A stretch of DNA of 64,000 bases from Rheinheimera sp. 4Y26 (GTDB taxonomy: Bacteria; Pseudomonadota; Gammaproteobacteria; Enterobacterales; Alteromonadaceae), in contig NZ_JAOBWS010000010.1 of assembly GCF_025245835.1 (NCBI RefSeq), positions 113,956-177,955 on the forward strand, read 5' to 3'. Of this stretch, positions 27,933 through 37,334 are shown piece by piece; position 1 is the first letter of the stretch, and each line of letters begins with the position of its first letter. The translations under genes were made by a program, and so were the position numbers. Under the pieces are notes generated by a model. That model was not told where the DNA came from. It saw only the letters and a program-made list of their open reading frames with translations, and ran no database searches.

Positions 27933-29160
27933 GTTGAGCATCCGTGAAATAAGCGGCCAGACCATCGTAAATCTGCTGCTGGTCAAATTCCTGTTCTATG
28001 CTTGCTCTGGCATTTTTTCGAAGCTCCCCCAGCGCATAATGGCCCTGAATAAGCCGTTGCAGCTCTGTGGCTATGGCCGCTGCATCGCGCTCCGCTACCA
28101 ATAAACCGGACTTGCCATGGCAAATCAGTTCCGGAATGCCGCTGTGATAAGTGGATAAACAAATCACGCCACTGGCCATTGCTTCCATCAGGGACACCGG
28201 AATACCTTCCATATCACCATTGCCGGCCGTGACGCTTGGTAATAAAAACACGTCGCTCTGAGCCAGGGCCTCAGCAACTCTGGCAGGTGGCTGAACACCA
28301 CAGAGCTGAATGTCCTGCTCAAGCCCAAGGTTGTGAATTTGTGCTGTCAGAGCCGGACGCAGCGGGCCATCACCGATAATTCGGTATTGCACAGCCACAC
28401 CTGCACTCTTTAATAAAGCAATAGCGGAGATGGCAAATTCCAGTCCTTTTTTTTCGGTAAAGCGGGCAACCGATAACAGCTGTAAAGGCTGTTGTAATGC
28501 TCTTTCCGGCGATGGAAACAAAAATTTTTGTGTGTCAACGCCGGTGCGTAGCAGTTTTATTTTGTCTTTAGGACAGCCGAGTTCTGCTAAACGCTGACAC
28601 CAGAGCTTGCTGATAGCAAACACCGCAGGGCAAACTAAAAACAGCTCCTGATAACAAGACTGATATTTGCTGAGCACTTTTTGTTCTGACAAATCAAAAC
28701 CATGGAAAACCGGCACAATCTTGCCCGCCAGCAGACCCGCCTGCTGCAGCTGCTGCGCCAGGCTGGCTGTGGTGCCAAAATGGCAAATCAGATAGTCCGC
28801 TGCATAGATTTGCTGGTGCGCTGCGATGATGGCGGCCAGATAACTGCGTGGTGTTGCGCTGCCGGATGGCGTACATAACACACGCCACACTGACTTTTTA
28901 CCAAGTCCGGTTGCAATAAGCCTTGCTCTTTGCAGCACTCTGCCGGTTTTGGTCGCCGGGGTTTGTGGCAGCAGGTAAGTACATCTTTGACTGAGCTGAT
29001 AGCGTTTTTCTGTTTCTGCGCTCAGCGGGCGGGGATCCTGGCTGAGCGCAATAATTTTCACATCAAAACCACGGTCGATAAGACCAGTGAGCTGATCAAG
29101 GACAAAGGTTTCTGAATAACATGGAAATTTATCTAAAAAGTAAATCAGCGAGGGTTTCAC
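27919..29160 (-). CDS. Glycosyltransferase, family 4 (WcaL-like)
   Basis: A 413-residue GT4 enzyme. The N-terminus SLIYFLDKFPCYSETFVLDQL is the pattern of WcaL/AmsK transferases of colanic acid and amylovoran; FHGFDLSEQKVL near 170, VDTQKFLFP near 225, VARFTEKKGLEFAI near 250 and EGIPVSLMEAMASGVICLST near 325 follow. It overlaps the preceding pyruvyl transferase gene by 4 bases and the following flippase. Likely adds a late sugar of the repeat unit made by this minus-strand module. Confidence 0.85.
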   Translation of the reverse strand: MKPSLIYFLDKFPCYSETFVLDQLTGLIDRGFDVKIIALSQDPRPLSAETEKRYQLSQRCTYLLPQTPATKTGRVLQRARLIATGLGKKSVWRVLCTPSGSATPRSYLAAIIAAHQQIYAADYLICHFGTTASLAQQLQQAGLLAGKIVPVFHGFDLSEQKVLSKYQSCYQELFLVCPAVFAISKLWCQRLAELGCPKDKIKLLRTGVDTQKFLFPSPERALQQPLQLLSVARFTEKKGLEFAISAIALLKSAGVAVQYRIIGDGPLRPALTAQIHNLGLEQDIQLCGVQPPARVAEALAQSDVFLLPSVTAGNGDMEGIPVSLMEAMASGVICLSTYHSGIPELICHGKSGLLVAERDAAAIATELQRLIQGHYALGELRKNARASIEQEFDQQQIYDGLAAYFTDAQHGVN

Positions 29161-30461
29161 TGTGCCGTCTCCGCGCTGTTCACAAGATCGGCTCTATCCA
29201 CACTGTTGGCACTGGCTGTACCACAGGCAAGCCGGATCGCCGTGGCGGCACGTTGTTTTTCCTGTTGCACTGCGGCATCCGAGCGGACTTTTAACGCCGG
29301 CAGGTCATCAAGGGCGGCAAAAATGTGCTGCAAAGCTTCACCGCTGCACAGTTGCTGCAAACTAAGCGCCTGCTGCGGTAACTGCATTTGGGCAAAAATA
29401 CCCGCTGATTTGTGTTCATAGTTAATGGCAAATGCCGGCGTGCCAAAGTTCATCGAGATAATAGCGCTATGTAAGCGGGTGCCTATGGTGAGCTGGCACT
29501 GCGAAAATAACCAACCCAGTTCAATGTCATTTAACTCGCGCATTTCCACTTCAGCAGCTTCTGGCCTGCTCAGTTGCTGTTTGAGTTTTAACGCCAGCAT
29601 CCGATCATCGTTTTTGTAACCATCAATACCGGTGCAGGTCGACAATAACAACAGCTGATAACCGGCGTCGATAAGCGTCTCCATCAGTTGGAGCATGGCT
29701 TGTTCAAACTGCGCCTGGCTGCAGTTGAGTTTTTTATCAAAAGGATAAAGGGTACGGATAGTCAGCGCTATACGCCGCCCGCCGGCGGGCAATTGCCAGT
29801 TGGCCGGCACAGGCCATGCCGAAGGTTCAACCAGCCAGGCGGTATCAGCGCCCATCAACAGCTGTTTCACCGGTATTGTGGCATGAGTTAATAAATCCGC
29901 GCTGATGGGTTCTCGCAGCATCAGCGCTTCTGCTCTTGCAAAAACAACAGCGGCAATATGGCAAAAGGTGGCGTTGTTAAAAGGGCCCACGCTGTGGCCT
30001 AACAAATATAAAGGCCGTCTGGCGAGCAAAGTGCAAAGTGCATAATCAAACTGGCTGGCGCCGTACAGGTCAACAAAGTTTGAGCCGCCGACCTGAATCA
30101 CCAGATCAAATTGCCGGACAAAAGCAATTTCCTGACGCATCAGTTCTGGCAACGGCAGTCTTAACCAGAGCGCCAGTGCAGGGTGTTCAACATGAAATGC
30201 CAGATAGCGGCTCAGGTATCGTGCTTTGATAAAAGCTTTCAGGCGCCCGCTCAGACCTGCTTTTGGCTGCTGATATAAGCCGGTTAACCTGTCCTGCTGG
30301 TAGGGTTGCCCTGATAAATAAGAAGAACTGACGGGAAAACGGCTTATCCAGCTAAAGTGTGCTGAAGGGAAAAGCTGTTGCAGGCTTTGATATAGTCCTC
30401 TGGAAATGGCACAGTCGCCCCGGTTGGCACAGGCATGGTTACCCATCAACAGTATTTTCAC
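29157..30461 (-). CDS. Polysaccharide pyruvyl transferase family protein (WcaK-like)
   Basis: A 434-residue protein starting MKILLMGNHACANRGDCAI, the characteristic beginning of WcaK/AmsJ pyruvyl transferases, with QVGGSNFVDLYG near 135, YLLGHSVGPFNN near 165 and GTRLHSAIISMNFGTPAFAINYEHKSAGI near 345-375. The family adds ketal pyruvate from phosphoenolpyruvate to sugars, giving acidic polymers. It is the first gene of the minus-strand module and is divergent from the T2SS-like operon with about 140 bases between start codons. Whether it is a transferase proper or a sulphate/other variant cannot be told. Confidence 0.82.
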   Translation of the reverse strand: MKILLMGNHACANRGDCAISRGLYQSLQQLFPSAHFSWISRFPVSSSYLSGQPYQQDRLTGLYQQPKAGLSGRLKAFIKARYLSRYLAFHVEHPALALWLRLPLPELMRQEIAFVRQFDLVIQVGGSNFVDLYGASQFDYALCTLLARRPLYLLGHSVGPFNNATFCHIAAVVFARAEALMLREPISADLLTHATIPVKQLLMGADTAWLVEPSAWPVPANWQLPAGGRRIALTIRTLYPFDKKLNCSQAQFEQAMLQLMETLIDAGYQLLLLSTCTGIDGYKNDDRMLALKLKQQLSRPEAAEVEMRELNDIELGWLFSQCQLTIGTRLHSAIISMNFGTPAFAINYEHKSAGIFAQMQLPQQALSLQQLCSGEALQHIFAALDDLPALKVRSDAAVQQEKQRAATAIRLACGTASANSVDRADLVNSAETAQ

Positions 30462-30604
30462 GCGAAAAAAACCACCATGATTTAAAACAGTTTGCGAGTG
30501 TAGAGCTTATGGCGCAAGGGAACAAGAGCAAGCGGCAGCTTAGTTGCTTTTGACAAATCTTTTAGTGGATAATGCAAGTCCTCGTTTTGGAAAAGGAAGA
30601 TGTT
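30462..30604 (+). promoter_or_regulatory. Divergent intergenic region with possible promoter of the T2SS-like operon
   Basis: A perfect -35-like TTGACA lies at 30550-30555. The best -10-like stretches downstream (GATAAT at 30568, TAATGC at 30570) are spaced too closely (12-14 bases), so the promoter is only tentative. A ribosome site AAGGAAG lies at 30593-30599. Confidence 0.35.
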
Positions 30605-31009
30605 GTGCGTTGCTATTCGACACGTCGCTCAGGTTTTACGCTGATTGAATTATTAATTGTGATGGTTATTCTGGGGTTGCTGGCTTCCTTGGTGGCACCA
30701 ACCATGTTTTCCAAAGTTGAATCATCAAAACGAAATACCGCAACGGCGCAAATGGAAATGTTAGCGACTTCGCTCGACGCATTTCGCCTTGATGTAGGTA
30801 AATACCCGGACAATCTGAATGAGTTATTAAATTCTGACCGCAAAGGTTGGGATGGTCCTTATCTGCCAAAAGATGTGCCGATGGACCCATGGGGCAATCC
30901 TTACGTTTACCGGTTTCCGGGCCAAAGCCATGCTTATGACTTATTAAGCTTAGGTGCTGACGGTGTAGATGGCGGTGAAGAAGATAACGCCGATGTCTCT
31001 TACCGATAA
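30605..31009 (+). CDS. gspG: T2SS major pseudopilin GspG
   Basis: Main subunit of the periplasmic pseudopilus. The prepilin-peptidase site RRSG^FTLIELL with Glu at +5 is followed by the hydrophobic helix and the GspG C-terminal calcium-site region (GPYLPKDVPMDPWGNPYVY, LLSLGADG). GTG at 30605 is chosen because AAGGAAG lies just upstream and the leader is then nine residues; an ATG at 30572 would give a 20-residue leader. Here gspG comes first, unlike the usual C-D-E-F-G order. It overlaps gspE by 17 bases. No prepilin peptidase gene is in the window, so that of another system would have to process it. Confidence 0.92.
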   Translation: MRCYSTRRSGFTLIELLIVMVILGLLASLVAPTMFSKVESSKRNTATAQMEMLATSLDAFRLDVGKYPDNLNELLNSDRKGWDGPYLPKDVPMDPWGNPYVYRFPGQSHAYDLLSLGADGVDGGEEDNADVSYR

Positions 31010-32684
31010 CCCTGTGGGCGCCGGTTTTCAGGGCATAGCCGGTTATATTTTTCAGCTGGGTCTGGTTAATCAGGGCCAGCTTGAGCGTGCACTTGACTAC
31101 AAACGCCAGTTAGGTGGCCGTATTGAGCAAATACTGGTCAACCTTGGTGTTATTCAACACGATGATTTAGTTGAGGTTTACGCCGGTTATCTGCAGTTAC
31201 CCAAGTTTGAAGCCATCACCGAAGAAAATTCCCTGCCGTTGTCTGTGCTGGAGCAGCTTGATATCAATCAGGCTGTTACTGCCGGTGCTTTGCCTTTCAG
31301 GCTGGAGCAACAACAGTTGCATCTGGCGGTGCTGGATCCTTTTAAGCTGGATCTTTACGACCTGTGGAAAGCCGAAGGTTACGAAGTGGTACTGCACGTT
31401 TGCAAACAAAGCCACTTTGATGCACTTCGTGTGCAGTTAACCGTTGCCCAAACCTCTGAAAAACATCAATCGCACGATGGTGGCTCTGAGCTGGAGCGCC
31501 TGCGTGAACTGGCCTTTGGTGCGCCTACTGTTAACCTGGTGAACAACCTGATCGTCCGTGGTATTAAACTGCGTGCATCGGATATGCACATTGAGCCATT
31601 AAATGGCCGTTACCGCGTGCGTTACCGGGTGGATGGCATTTTGCATCAGGCGGAAACTATTCCGCTTGATTTGCAGTTGGGTGTTATTTCGCGCATTAAA
31701 ATTCTTGCCGGCATGGACATTGCTGAACGTCGCAAGCCGCAGGATGGCAAAATAGAAACCTCAGTCGCCGGCAAAGAGCTGGATATCCGGGTGTCGTCCT
31801 TGCCGCTGGGTGAGGGTGAAAGTATGGTGATGCGTTTCCTGCTGAAAGAATCAGTGAATTTTGGCCTGGAAACCATCGGCTACGAGCAGGACCTGATTGA
31901 TCTGATTGAAAAGGATCTGCAAAGAACAACTGGGGTTGTGCTGATGACAGGCCCGACTGGCTCGGGTAAAACCACCAGTCTGTATTCTTTTTTAGCCAGG
32001 CTGAATGAACCTTCGGTCAAAATTATTACGCTGGAAGATCCGATAGAATACCGGTTAGACGGTGTTAACCAGGTGCAGATCCATACCGAAATTGGTCTGG
32101 ACTTTGCCCGTGGCCTGCGCAGTATAGTGCGTCAGGATCCGGACATTATCATGGTGGGTGAAATCCGTGACCATGAAACCGCCCGTATTGCCATGCAATC
32201 ATCACTGACCGGTCACCTTGTGTTCAGTACTGTGCACACCAACGATGCGCCAACCACCTTTACCCGTCTGATTGATTTAGGGGTAGAAGAGTTTTTATTA
32301 AATGCCTCGCTGATATCGGTGATGGCACAGCGCTTAGTCAGAACCATCTGTCCATATTGCAAAACCTGTGATGAAAATTCGGCTTTATTACATCAGCATA
32401 AAGAGATGATGGCATTGGCAGAACGTCTGAACGTCACCCCGGCCTTTTCTGTAGGTGCAGGTTGTGATCGCTGTGGTGGTACCGGTTTTCTCGGTCGGGT
32501 GGCGATTTTGGAATATCTGCCAAACGATCATGAAATTCAGTCTTTTGCCAAAGATCAGGATTTCCTGGCAAAGGTTCGGGATTACCGCAACAGAAGGGGA
32601 TTCAGAACTTTGCAGCAGGATGGTCTGTTAAAAGTGCTGAAGGGTGTCACCACACTGGATGAAGTCATGCGGGTTGCAGGTTAA
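30993..32684 (+). CDS. gspE: T2SS assembly ATPase GspE
   Basis: Cytoplasmic hexameric ATPase that drives pseudopilus assembly. The 563-residue protein has an N-terminal MshEN-like domain (QLGLVNQGQLERAL), then SDMHIEP, the Walker A GPTGSGKTT near 320, the Asp box ITLEDPIEY, Walker B VGEIRDHETA, the His box LVFSTVHTND, and the zinc tetracysteine CPYC (about 453) with CDRC (about 491). ATG 30993 is used because family similarity starts there (GGTGAAG upstream); the frame opens earlier inside gspG. The stop is overlapped by the gspF start. Confidence 0.93.
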   Translation: MSLTDNPVGAGFQGIAGYIFQLGLVNQGQLERALDYKRQLGGRIEQILVNLGVIQHDDLVEVYAGYLQLPKFEAITEENSLPLSVLEQLDINQAVTAGALPFRLEQQQLHLAVLDPFKLDLYDLWKAEGYEVVLHVCKQSHFDALRVQLTVAQTSEKHQSHDGGSELERLRELAFGAPTVNLVNNLIVRGIKLRASDMHIEPLNGRYRVRYRVDGILHQAETIPLDLQLGVISRIKILAGMDIAERRKPQDGKIETSVAGKELDIRVSSLPLGEGESMVMRFLLKESVNFGLETIGYEQDLIDLIEKDLQRTTGVVLMTGPTGSGKTTSLYSFLARLNEPSVKIITLEDPIEYRLDGVNQVQIHTEIGLDFARGLRSIVRQDPDIIMVGEIRDHETARIAMQSSLTGHLVFSTVHTNDAPTTFTRLIDLGVEEFLLNASLISVMAQRLVRTICPYCKTCDENSALLHQHKEMMALAERLNVTPAFSVGAGCDRCGGTGFLGRVAILEYLPNDHEIQSFAKDQDFLAKVRDYRNRRGFRTLQQDGLLKVLKGVTTLDEVMRVAG

Positions 32685-33874
32685 TGAACAACTGGGAGTT
32701 CGAAGCTGTTGACCCTGCAGGTGCCAAAGTTAAAGGCAGGGTAAGAGCTGATTCTGAACAAGCGGCATTGTTGCAGGTACAACAACGTAACCTGTCTCCG
32801 TTAAAAGTCCGGGTTGTCAAACTGGAATCTGATTTATTCAGCCGCATCTCTGCCGGTGAAATAGAGCAGATGACCACCGAACTTGCACTATTGCTTCGTA
32901 ATGGGGTGCAGCTGGACCGTGCTCTGGAAATGATGTCCGCAGTGAACCCTAATCAGGCGCTGGCGGCATTATTAACCAATATGACCGAGGAAGTGCGTGG
33001 CGGCGGTAGTCTTTATGGTGCTTTTGCCCGTTTCCCGCGTTATTTTGACTCGCTGTTTTGTGAAATGGTGCGCATTGGTGAAGAAACCGGCAAACTGGCG
33101 GAAACGCTGGAGCGGGTCGCCGCCAGTCAAAAATTCCAGAATGAACTCAAAGGCAAGGTAAATCAGGCGATGATTTACCCGGCTTTTATTCTGGTGGTTT
33201 GTATTGTGGCGCTTTTTGCCATCTTTAACTTTATCGTGCCGAGCATGTCGGGTTTGTTCAGTAATATGAAAGACATACCCGCCTATACAGCTTTTTTGAT
33301 CGACACCAGCAACTGGATGCAAAAATATCAGGGTTTGCTGGTTGGCTTTTTTGTGTTGCTGTTGTTGCTGGTGGTATTCAGCTGGCGCAAACCTGCTTTT
33401 AAAGCCATGGTGTTTTCTATATTGCGTAAGCTGCCGGTGATGAAAACCGGTTTGTTGCTGAGCGAGCGCATCCGTTATGTCTCTGCCATGCACCTGATGT
33501 TGCAAAGTGGTTTACCTTTGGCGCAGGCCCTTGGTTTTGCCGTTGGCGTGCTGACCGATAGCAGGTTGCAGGGGCAAATCCGCCGGGTCAGGGATGAAGT
33601 GACTCAGGGCCGGATGTTGTCTGAATCATTGGCGTTAACCGATATTCTGGAGCCTGTGATGCTGTCTTTGATCAAAGTGGGTGAAGAAAGCGGACGCCTT
33701 GACAGTATTTTTGCTGAAATTACCACCCGGACACGCTGGCGCTTTGAGCAATGGGCGCTGCGGTTAACCAGCATGCTGGAACCTTTACTCATTATTATCA
33801 TGGGTGGTTTGGTTGGTTCTGTTGTGGTGACTATGCTGCTCAGTATTGTTGCGACTACTGATGTCCCGCTCTGA
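32684..33874 (+). CDS. gspF: T2SS inner-membrane platform protein GspF
   Basis: Polytopic platform protein between GspE and the pseudopilus. The 396-residue protein has two copies of the GspF four-helix domain: the first near 65-190 with ELALLLRNGVQLDRALEMM and MVRIGEETGKLAETLERVA, the second near 265-390 with SAMHLMLQSGLPLAQALGFA and LIKVGEESGRLDSIF. Hydrophobic segments lie near 165-190, 220-240 and 365-390. Length and layout match the family. The start overlaps the gspE stop and the end overlaps gspH by 14 bases, consistent with translational coupling. Confidence 0.93.
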   Translation: MNNWEFEAVDPAGAKVKGRVRADSEQAALLQVQQRNLSPLKVRVVKLESDLFSRISAGEIEQMTTELALLLRNGVQLDRALEMMSAVNPNQALAALLTNMTEEVRGGGSLYGAFARFPRYFDSLFCEMVRIGEETGKLAETLERVAASQKFQNELKGKVNQAMIYPAFILVVCIVALFAIFNFIVPSMSGLFSNMKDIPAYTAFLIDTSNWMQKYQGLLVGFFVLLLLLVVFSWRKPAFKAMVFSILRKLPVMKTGLLLSERIRYVSAMHLMLQSGLPLAQALGFAVGVLTDSRLQGQIRRVRDEVTQGRMLSESLALTDILEPVMLSLIKVGEESGRLDSIFAEITTRTRWRFEQWALRLTSMLEPLLIIIMGGLVGSVVVTMLLSIVATTDVPL

Positions 33875-34271
33875 TCCTGCACGTGGTTTTACTTTAATTG
33901 AACTGCTGATTGTCATGTTTATCATGTCAATCAGTTTGTCTTTGGTTCTGCCTTTAACTGTTGACCAGGTTGATAAAGCGAAACAACGCAGCGAGCGGCA
34001 ACTGGTGGTGCTGTTTTATAAAAATGCGGTGCAACAGGCTTTTTTTGGCAGTCAGACCGTCAAACTGAAATTTCTGGGTAAAGTGCTGAGTTATGGTGAA
34101 GCAGAAAGGCGGCGCGAAGTCCGGTTTGAGCAGCTCAGTTTTCGCGAGGCCGAAATCACAGTCACAGTACCAGGTGTGATACCTGCAAAGCGTGTTGAAG
34201 TGGCCATCGACGGTCGGATATGGGTTCTCGAGCTTGATAAAGATGAAGCAAACTGGTTTAACCCTGATTGA
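33861..34271 (+). CDS. gspH: T2SS minor pseudopilin GspH
   Basis: A 136-residue minor pseudopilin. The cleavage site is PARG^FTLIELLIV with Glu at +5, followed by a hydrophobic helix and a short beta-rich domain. ATG 33861 gives a nine-residue leader, and is preferred to an ATG five codons upstream. Assigned as GspH by its place between gspF and gspI and by length. Minor pseudopilins H, I, J and K form the tip of the pseudopilus. Overlaps gspF (14 bases) and gspI (29 bases). Confidence 0.83.
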   Translation: MSRSDPARGFTLIELLIVMFIMSISLSLVLPLTVDQVDKAKQRSERQLVVLFYKNAVQQAFFGSQTVKLKFLGKVLSYGEAERRREVRFEQLSFREAEITVTVPGVIPAKRVEVAIDGRIWVLELDKDEANWFNPD

Positions 34272-34647
34272 AGTTTTAATCGCTTCAGTGATTTTATTTA
34301 TGACACTGGGGCTGGTTGCAACTGTATTTCAGCAAAGTATGGGCATGCAGCAAAGGGCGATTAAACACCTTGCTGCGGCCGAGCAATTCCCATCCCTGGT
34401 CAGTCAAATCCGTTTTGAACTGGAACAGCAGAAAACCGAAGGTTCAATTGAACTCAATGCACAACGTTATCAATGGCAGGCCACTGAACTAAAACGGGCA
34501 AAAGAGCTCAGTTCAGTGGATGAAAACGGGCAGGATTATCTTGGCAATATTGGCATGCTGGTGTTGTTTAATGTCACAGTCACTTCACAAAACGGCGGGA
34601 CTGGTTTTGAATTCAGACAGGCAATATGGTTAAGCAGCGAGGTTTAA
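34243..34647 (+). CDS. gspI: T2SS minor pseudopilin GspI
   Basis: A 134-residue minor pseudopilin with a very short leader, MKQTG^LTLIEVLIASVILF (Glu at +5). ATG 34243 is chosen because it sets the cleavage site five residues in; the open frame runs upstream through gspH. The C-terminal part is short and Gln-rich. In known systems GspI is the core of the I-J-K tip complex. Overlaps gspH and gspJ, suggesting coupled translation of the tip proteins. Confidence 0.85.
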   Translation: MKQTGLTLIEVLIASVILFMTLGLVATVFQQSMGMQQRAIKHLAAAEQFPSLVSQIRFELEQQKTEGSIELNAQRYQWQATELKRAKELSSVDENGQDYLGNIGMLVLFNVTVTSQNGGTGFEFRQAIWLSSEV

Positions 34648-35315
34648 CATTACTGGAAATGCTGGTTGCGCTCAGTATCATGTCTGCCGTGATGATGCTG
34701 GCAAGCTCCGCTTACCGCTATTATGTGCTGGGCCTTAATCAGCAGCAAAAGCAGTTGCAAACCCAATTAACCCAGCTCAAAGCGCATACCGCCTGGCAAC
34801 AGCAGTTGTCGGCCGCTGCCCTGTATTTTGTCAAAACGCCGGAGTTCAATCAGCTGCTGTTTGTCGGGCAACTGCATGAAGTCACCTGGATGAGTCATCG
34901 TAGTGTGCAACAGGCTGATTTACCCGCTATCGCCTGGATGGGGGTAGAAAATGGCGTTTGGCTTTATTGTGAAGCAACACTGCGCCAGCTTTTTGTCACA
35001 ACACAAATCCCGACTTCAACCCAGATTTGTGAGCTGTTCCGCCAGGAAATTGCGCCTGTCAGTCAATTGCGGTTCAGCTATTTTGGCTGGAAGAGTACCG
35101 CCGAAAAATACGCCGGTATGGGCGAAGGTGCACAGGTGATCAACCCGTTTAAGCCTGAATGGCATGATGAATACGATGCCGCAGTAAAAGAATTATTACC
35201 CACCTATATCAAGCTGGACGTGACCACCGACAGTGGCAGTAATAGCTATTGGGTGCAGGTTGTTGAGAGCGACCCGGATAAAATCAGGATTTTTATGGGT
35301 GCAAAGGATCTATGA
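34626..35315 (+). CDS. gspJ: T2SS minor pseudopilin GspJ
   Basis: A 229-residue minor pseudopilin. Cleavage site MVKQRG^LTLLEMLVALSIM with Glu at +5, hydrophobic helix to about residue 28, then a larger periplasmic domain as usual for GspJ. It overlaps gspI by 22 bases and is followed by gspK with only one base between stop and start. Assignment rests on order, length and the leader. Confidence 0.85.
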   Translation: MVKQRGLTLLEMLVALSIMSAVMMLASSAYRYYVLGLNQQQKQLQTQLTQLKAHTAWQQQLSAAALYFVKTPEFNQLLFVGQLHEVTWMSHRSVQQADLPAIAWMGVENGVWLYCEATLRQLFVTTQIPTSTQICELFRQEIAPVSQLRFSYFGWKSTAEKYAGMGEGAQVINPFKPEWHDEYDAAVKELLPTYIKLDVTTDSGSNSYWVQVVESDPDKIRIFMGAKDL

Positions 35316-35316
35316 T

Positions 35317-36231
35317 ATGATTTCCCGCTCACAACGAGGTATTGCGTTAATTCTGGTGCTGATGCTGACTGCAGTCATTTCTGTGGTGGTGATTGTGATG
35401 CAATATAAAAGCAGATCAGCGCTTAATCTGGCGTTGCAGGCGCAGCAGTTTAGCCAGGCCAGAGCAAAAGTTGAATCGGCCCGCGAAGAGCTGATTTATG
35501 TGCTGACCACCACGCCGGTTTGGTTAACAGGTGCAGCGCCTTTGGAGCTTGAAACGCACGAACTGCCGCCTGAGTTTAATATCTCAGGGACTGCTTTTGT
35601 CTGGAATGATGTTGATTTCCGGCTGACAGATACCGCAGGTAAAGTTGCGTTAATTCCATTTAACGAAGCAACCTGGCGTAAATTACTGGAAGGTCATGGC
35701 CTGAAATCTGCCGATCCGGTGATTGATGCGATCAAAGACTGGATTGATGAAGACGATTTAACCCATTTGTATGGCGCCGAGTCTGGTGATTATGAATTGC
35801 CGGAATTTCCGAGGAATCAGCAGCCACAGTTTGAAGACGAGTTTCGTTTTGTGCTTGGAATGTCAGACGAACTCTGGCAAAGCCTGAGGCCTTCCCTCAC
35901 AATGGTGGGCTATGAGTTGCCCAATCCGTATTTTATGCCTGACAATATGTTGCCATTGATGATTGGGCCTTTAACGGCAGAAATGTTGATTAAAGAGCGG
36001 ACTGAACGCTTGTTCAGCAACGAGCTGGCCAGTGTGCTTCGCACCGAAGAAGAAACTTTTTTCCCCAGTAAAAGACTCGAAGTGCAGTTAAGAGCCAGAG
36101 TCGGGGAAGCTGAGTATTCAGAGAGTTTTGTATTAATCAGAGAAGCTGGTGCTGACCGTATCAGCCATATAACAAAAAAACAGCCCGGGCTTGAATGGCC
36201 TGTTGTGGAGTCAGGGGCAAATCACGAGTGA
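35317..36231 (+). CDS. gspK: T2SS minor pseudopilin GspK
   Basis: A 304-residue protein, the largest of the minor pseudopilins. Cleavage site SQRG^IALILVLMLTAV lacks the +5 Glu, which is a known trait of GspK. The periplasmic part has GKVALIPFNEATWRKLL near 105 and DAIKDWIDEDDL near 137, resembling the GspK alpha domain. ATG 35317 follows AAGGA; the open frame extends upstream into gspJ without similarity. GspK caps the pseudopilus tip. Confidence 0.88.
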   Translation: MISRSQRGIALILVLMLTAVISVVVIVMQYKSRSALNLALQAQQFSQARAKVESAREELIYVLTTTPVWLTGAAPLELETHELPPEFNISGTAFVWNDVDFRLTDTAGKVALIPFNEATWRKLLEGHGLKSADPVIDAIKDWIDEDDLTHLYGAESGDYELPEFPRNQQPQFEDEFRFVLGMSDELWQSLRPSLTMVGYELPNPYFMPDNMLPLMIGPLTAEMLIKERTERLFSNELASVLRTEEETFFPSKRLEVQLRARVGEAEYSESFVLIREAGADRISHITKKQPGLEWPVVESGANHE

Positions 36232-37334
36232 AAATAATACAAAAATTGTTCCGCAACCTGAATTGGCTGAGCCAGCCCGTCGAGAAGGCATTTAAACGCC
36301 GCCAACTGGCCACTTTGGTGATATCGCGCAGTCAGTATCAGGAACACAAGCGCAGTTATAAAGTGTCTTTACCCGATCTGTACCGTGTGGTGCAGAACGA
36401 GTGCAAAATGCTGTCCCGCCCTGGTCATGTGGTGGTCTGGATGGTGTTACCAAAAAACAGCGACAGCTATGAAGTGTTATTTGCGGTTATTGCACGCACT
36501 TTGTTAGCCGGTGTGCCGTCACAGCTGCAGTTGGTGGTTCCTGAAACCTGGTTGTTTTACCGTAATCTCAGTGCCAATGTGCTGTATCAGGTGCATTCTG
36601 CACAAAACTATTGGGCTTTTTTGTCAGCTTCGGGCACCTTGCACGTTACTGCGCAGCAAGGCCTGATGCAACATGCCAGTTATTTCCTCGAAGCCTTGGG
36701 CCTTTCAGAAACATCGGTTGAACGGCGTAGCCTTGAGCTGCCTGATTTTTTTGAGAAAAATGAATTAACGCTGCATTGGTGGCAATTGGCAGGGCTTTTT
36801 TGTTTACCGGAACGTTCGGTTGAGCCTTTTCAGGCAGAAAAATATAAAAATGTGGCAAAGGTGCTTGGAGTTGTCGCACTCAGTTATGGCCTGTTATTGT
36901 CGGCCGCTTTAGTGCTGCGCCAATCATGGCTGGAACAGGATGTCGCTGAGCTTAAAAAATCGGCTTCATCTTTGGTGGAGCAGCAGAGCAGGTTAGATGA
37001 ACAGCTGCTGCTGATTAGCCATTACGACAAATTGCTGAACAACAGAACGACTTACAGCCTGATGCTGGCGGAGCTGGCAACACAGATTAAAGATGTTGCT
37101 GTGATTGAAAATGTCACTGTGACAGATAATCTGCTCACCATCCGCGGCAGCAGTCAGTCGGCAACAGACGTACTGGCAAAACTTGCTGAATCAGGCATTT
37201 GGCAGGAAAGCCGTTTTACCCAGCCGGTGCAACGCGGTACCGATGGAGACATGTTTACCATCACCGCAATTTATCAACCGCAAAATAACATCGCGCAAAA
37301 AGCGGACACTGTGGCATCAGAGGTGAAACCATGA
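36228..37334 (+). CDS. gspL: GspL-like inner-membrane protein
   Basis: A 368-residue bitopic protein: about 205 cytoplasmic residues, one membrane helix near 208-230 (VLGVVALSYGLLLSAALVL), a coiled-coil stretch and a PilN-like periplasmic ferredoxin-fold domain (NRTTYSLMLAELATQI, VTVTDNLLTIRGSS). This is the layout of GspL, which recruits GspE to the membrane. The N-terminal half is not strongly typical, so the call leans on topology and on position between gspK and a GspM/PilO-like gene. GTG 36228 overlaps the gspK stop (GTGA). Overlaps the next gene by 4 bases. Confidence 0.72.
   Translation: MKIIQKLFRNLNWLSQPVEKAFKRRQLATLVISRSQYQEHKRSYKVSLPDLYRVVQNECKMLSRPGHVVVWMVLPKNSDSYEVLFAVIARTLLAGVPSQLQLVVPETWLFYRNLSANVLYQVHSAQNYWAFLSASGTLHVTAQQGLMQHASYFLEALGLSETSVERRSLELPDFFEKNELTLHWWQLAGLFCLPERSVEPFQAEKYKNVAKVLGVVALSYGLLLSAALVLRQSWLEQDVAELKKSASSLVEQQSRLDEQLLLISHYDKLLNNRTTYSLMLAELATQIKDVAVIENVTVTDNLLTIRGSSQSATDVLAKLAESGIWQESRFTQPVQRGTDGDMFTITAIYQPQNNIAQKADTVASEVKP

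Noticed and set aside
33002..33009. GGCGGTAG, the core of an ops/JUMPstart element
   Set aside because: It lies inside gspF coding sequence with no surrounding polysaccharide promoter; an 8-base match is expected by chance in 64 kb.
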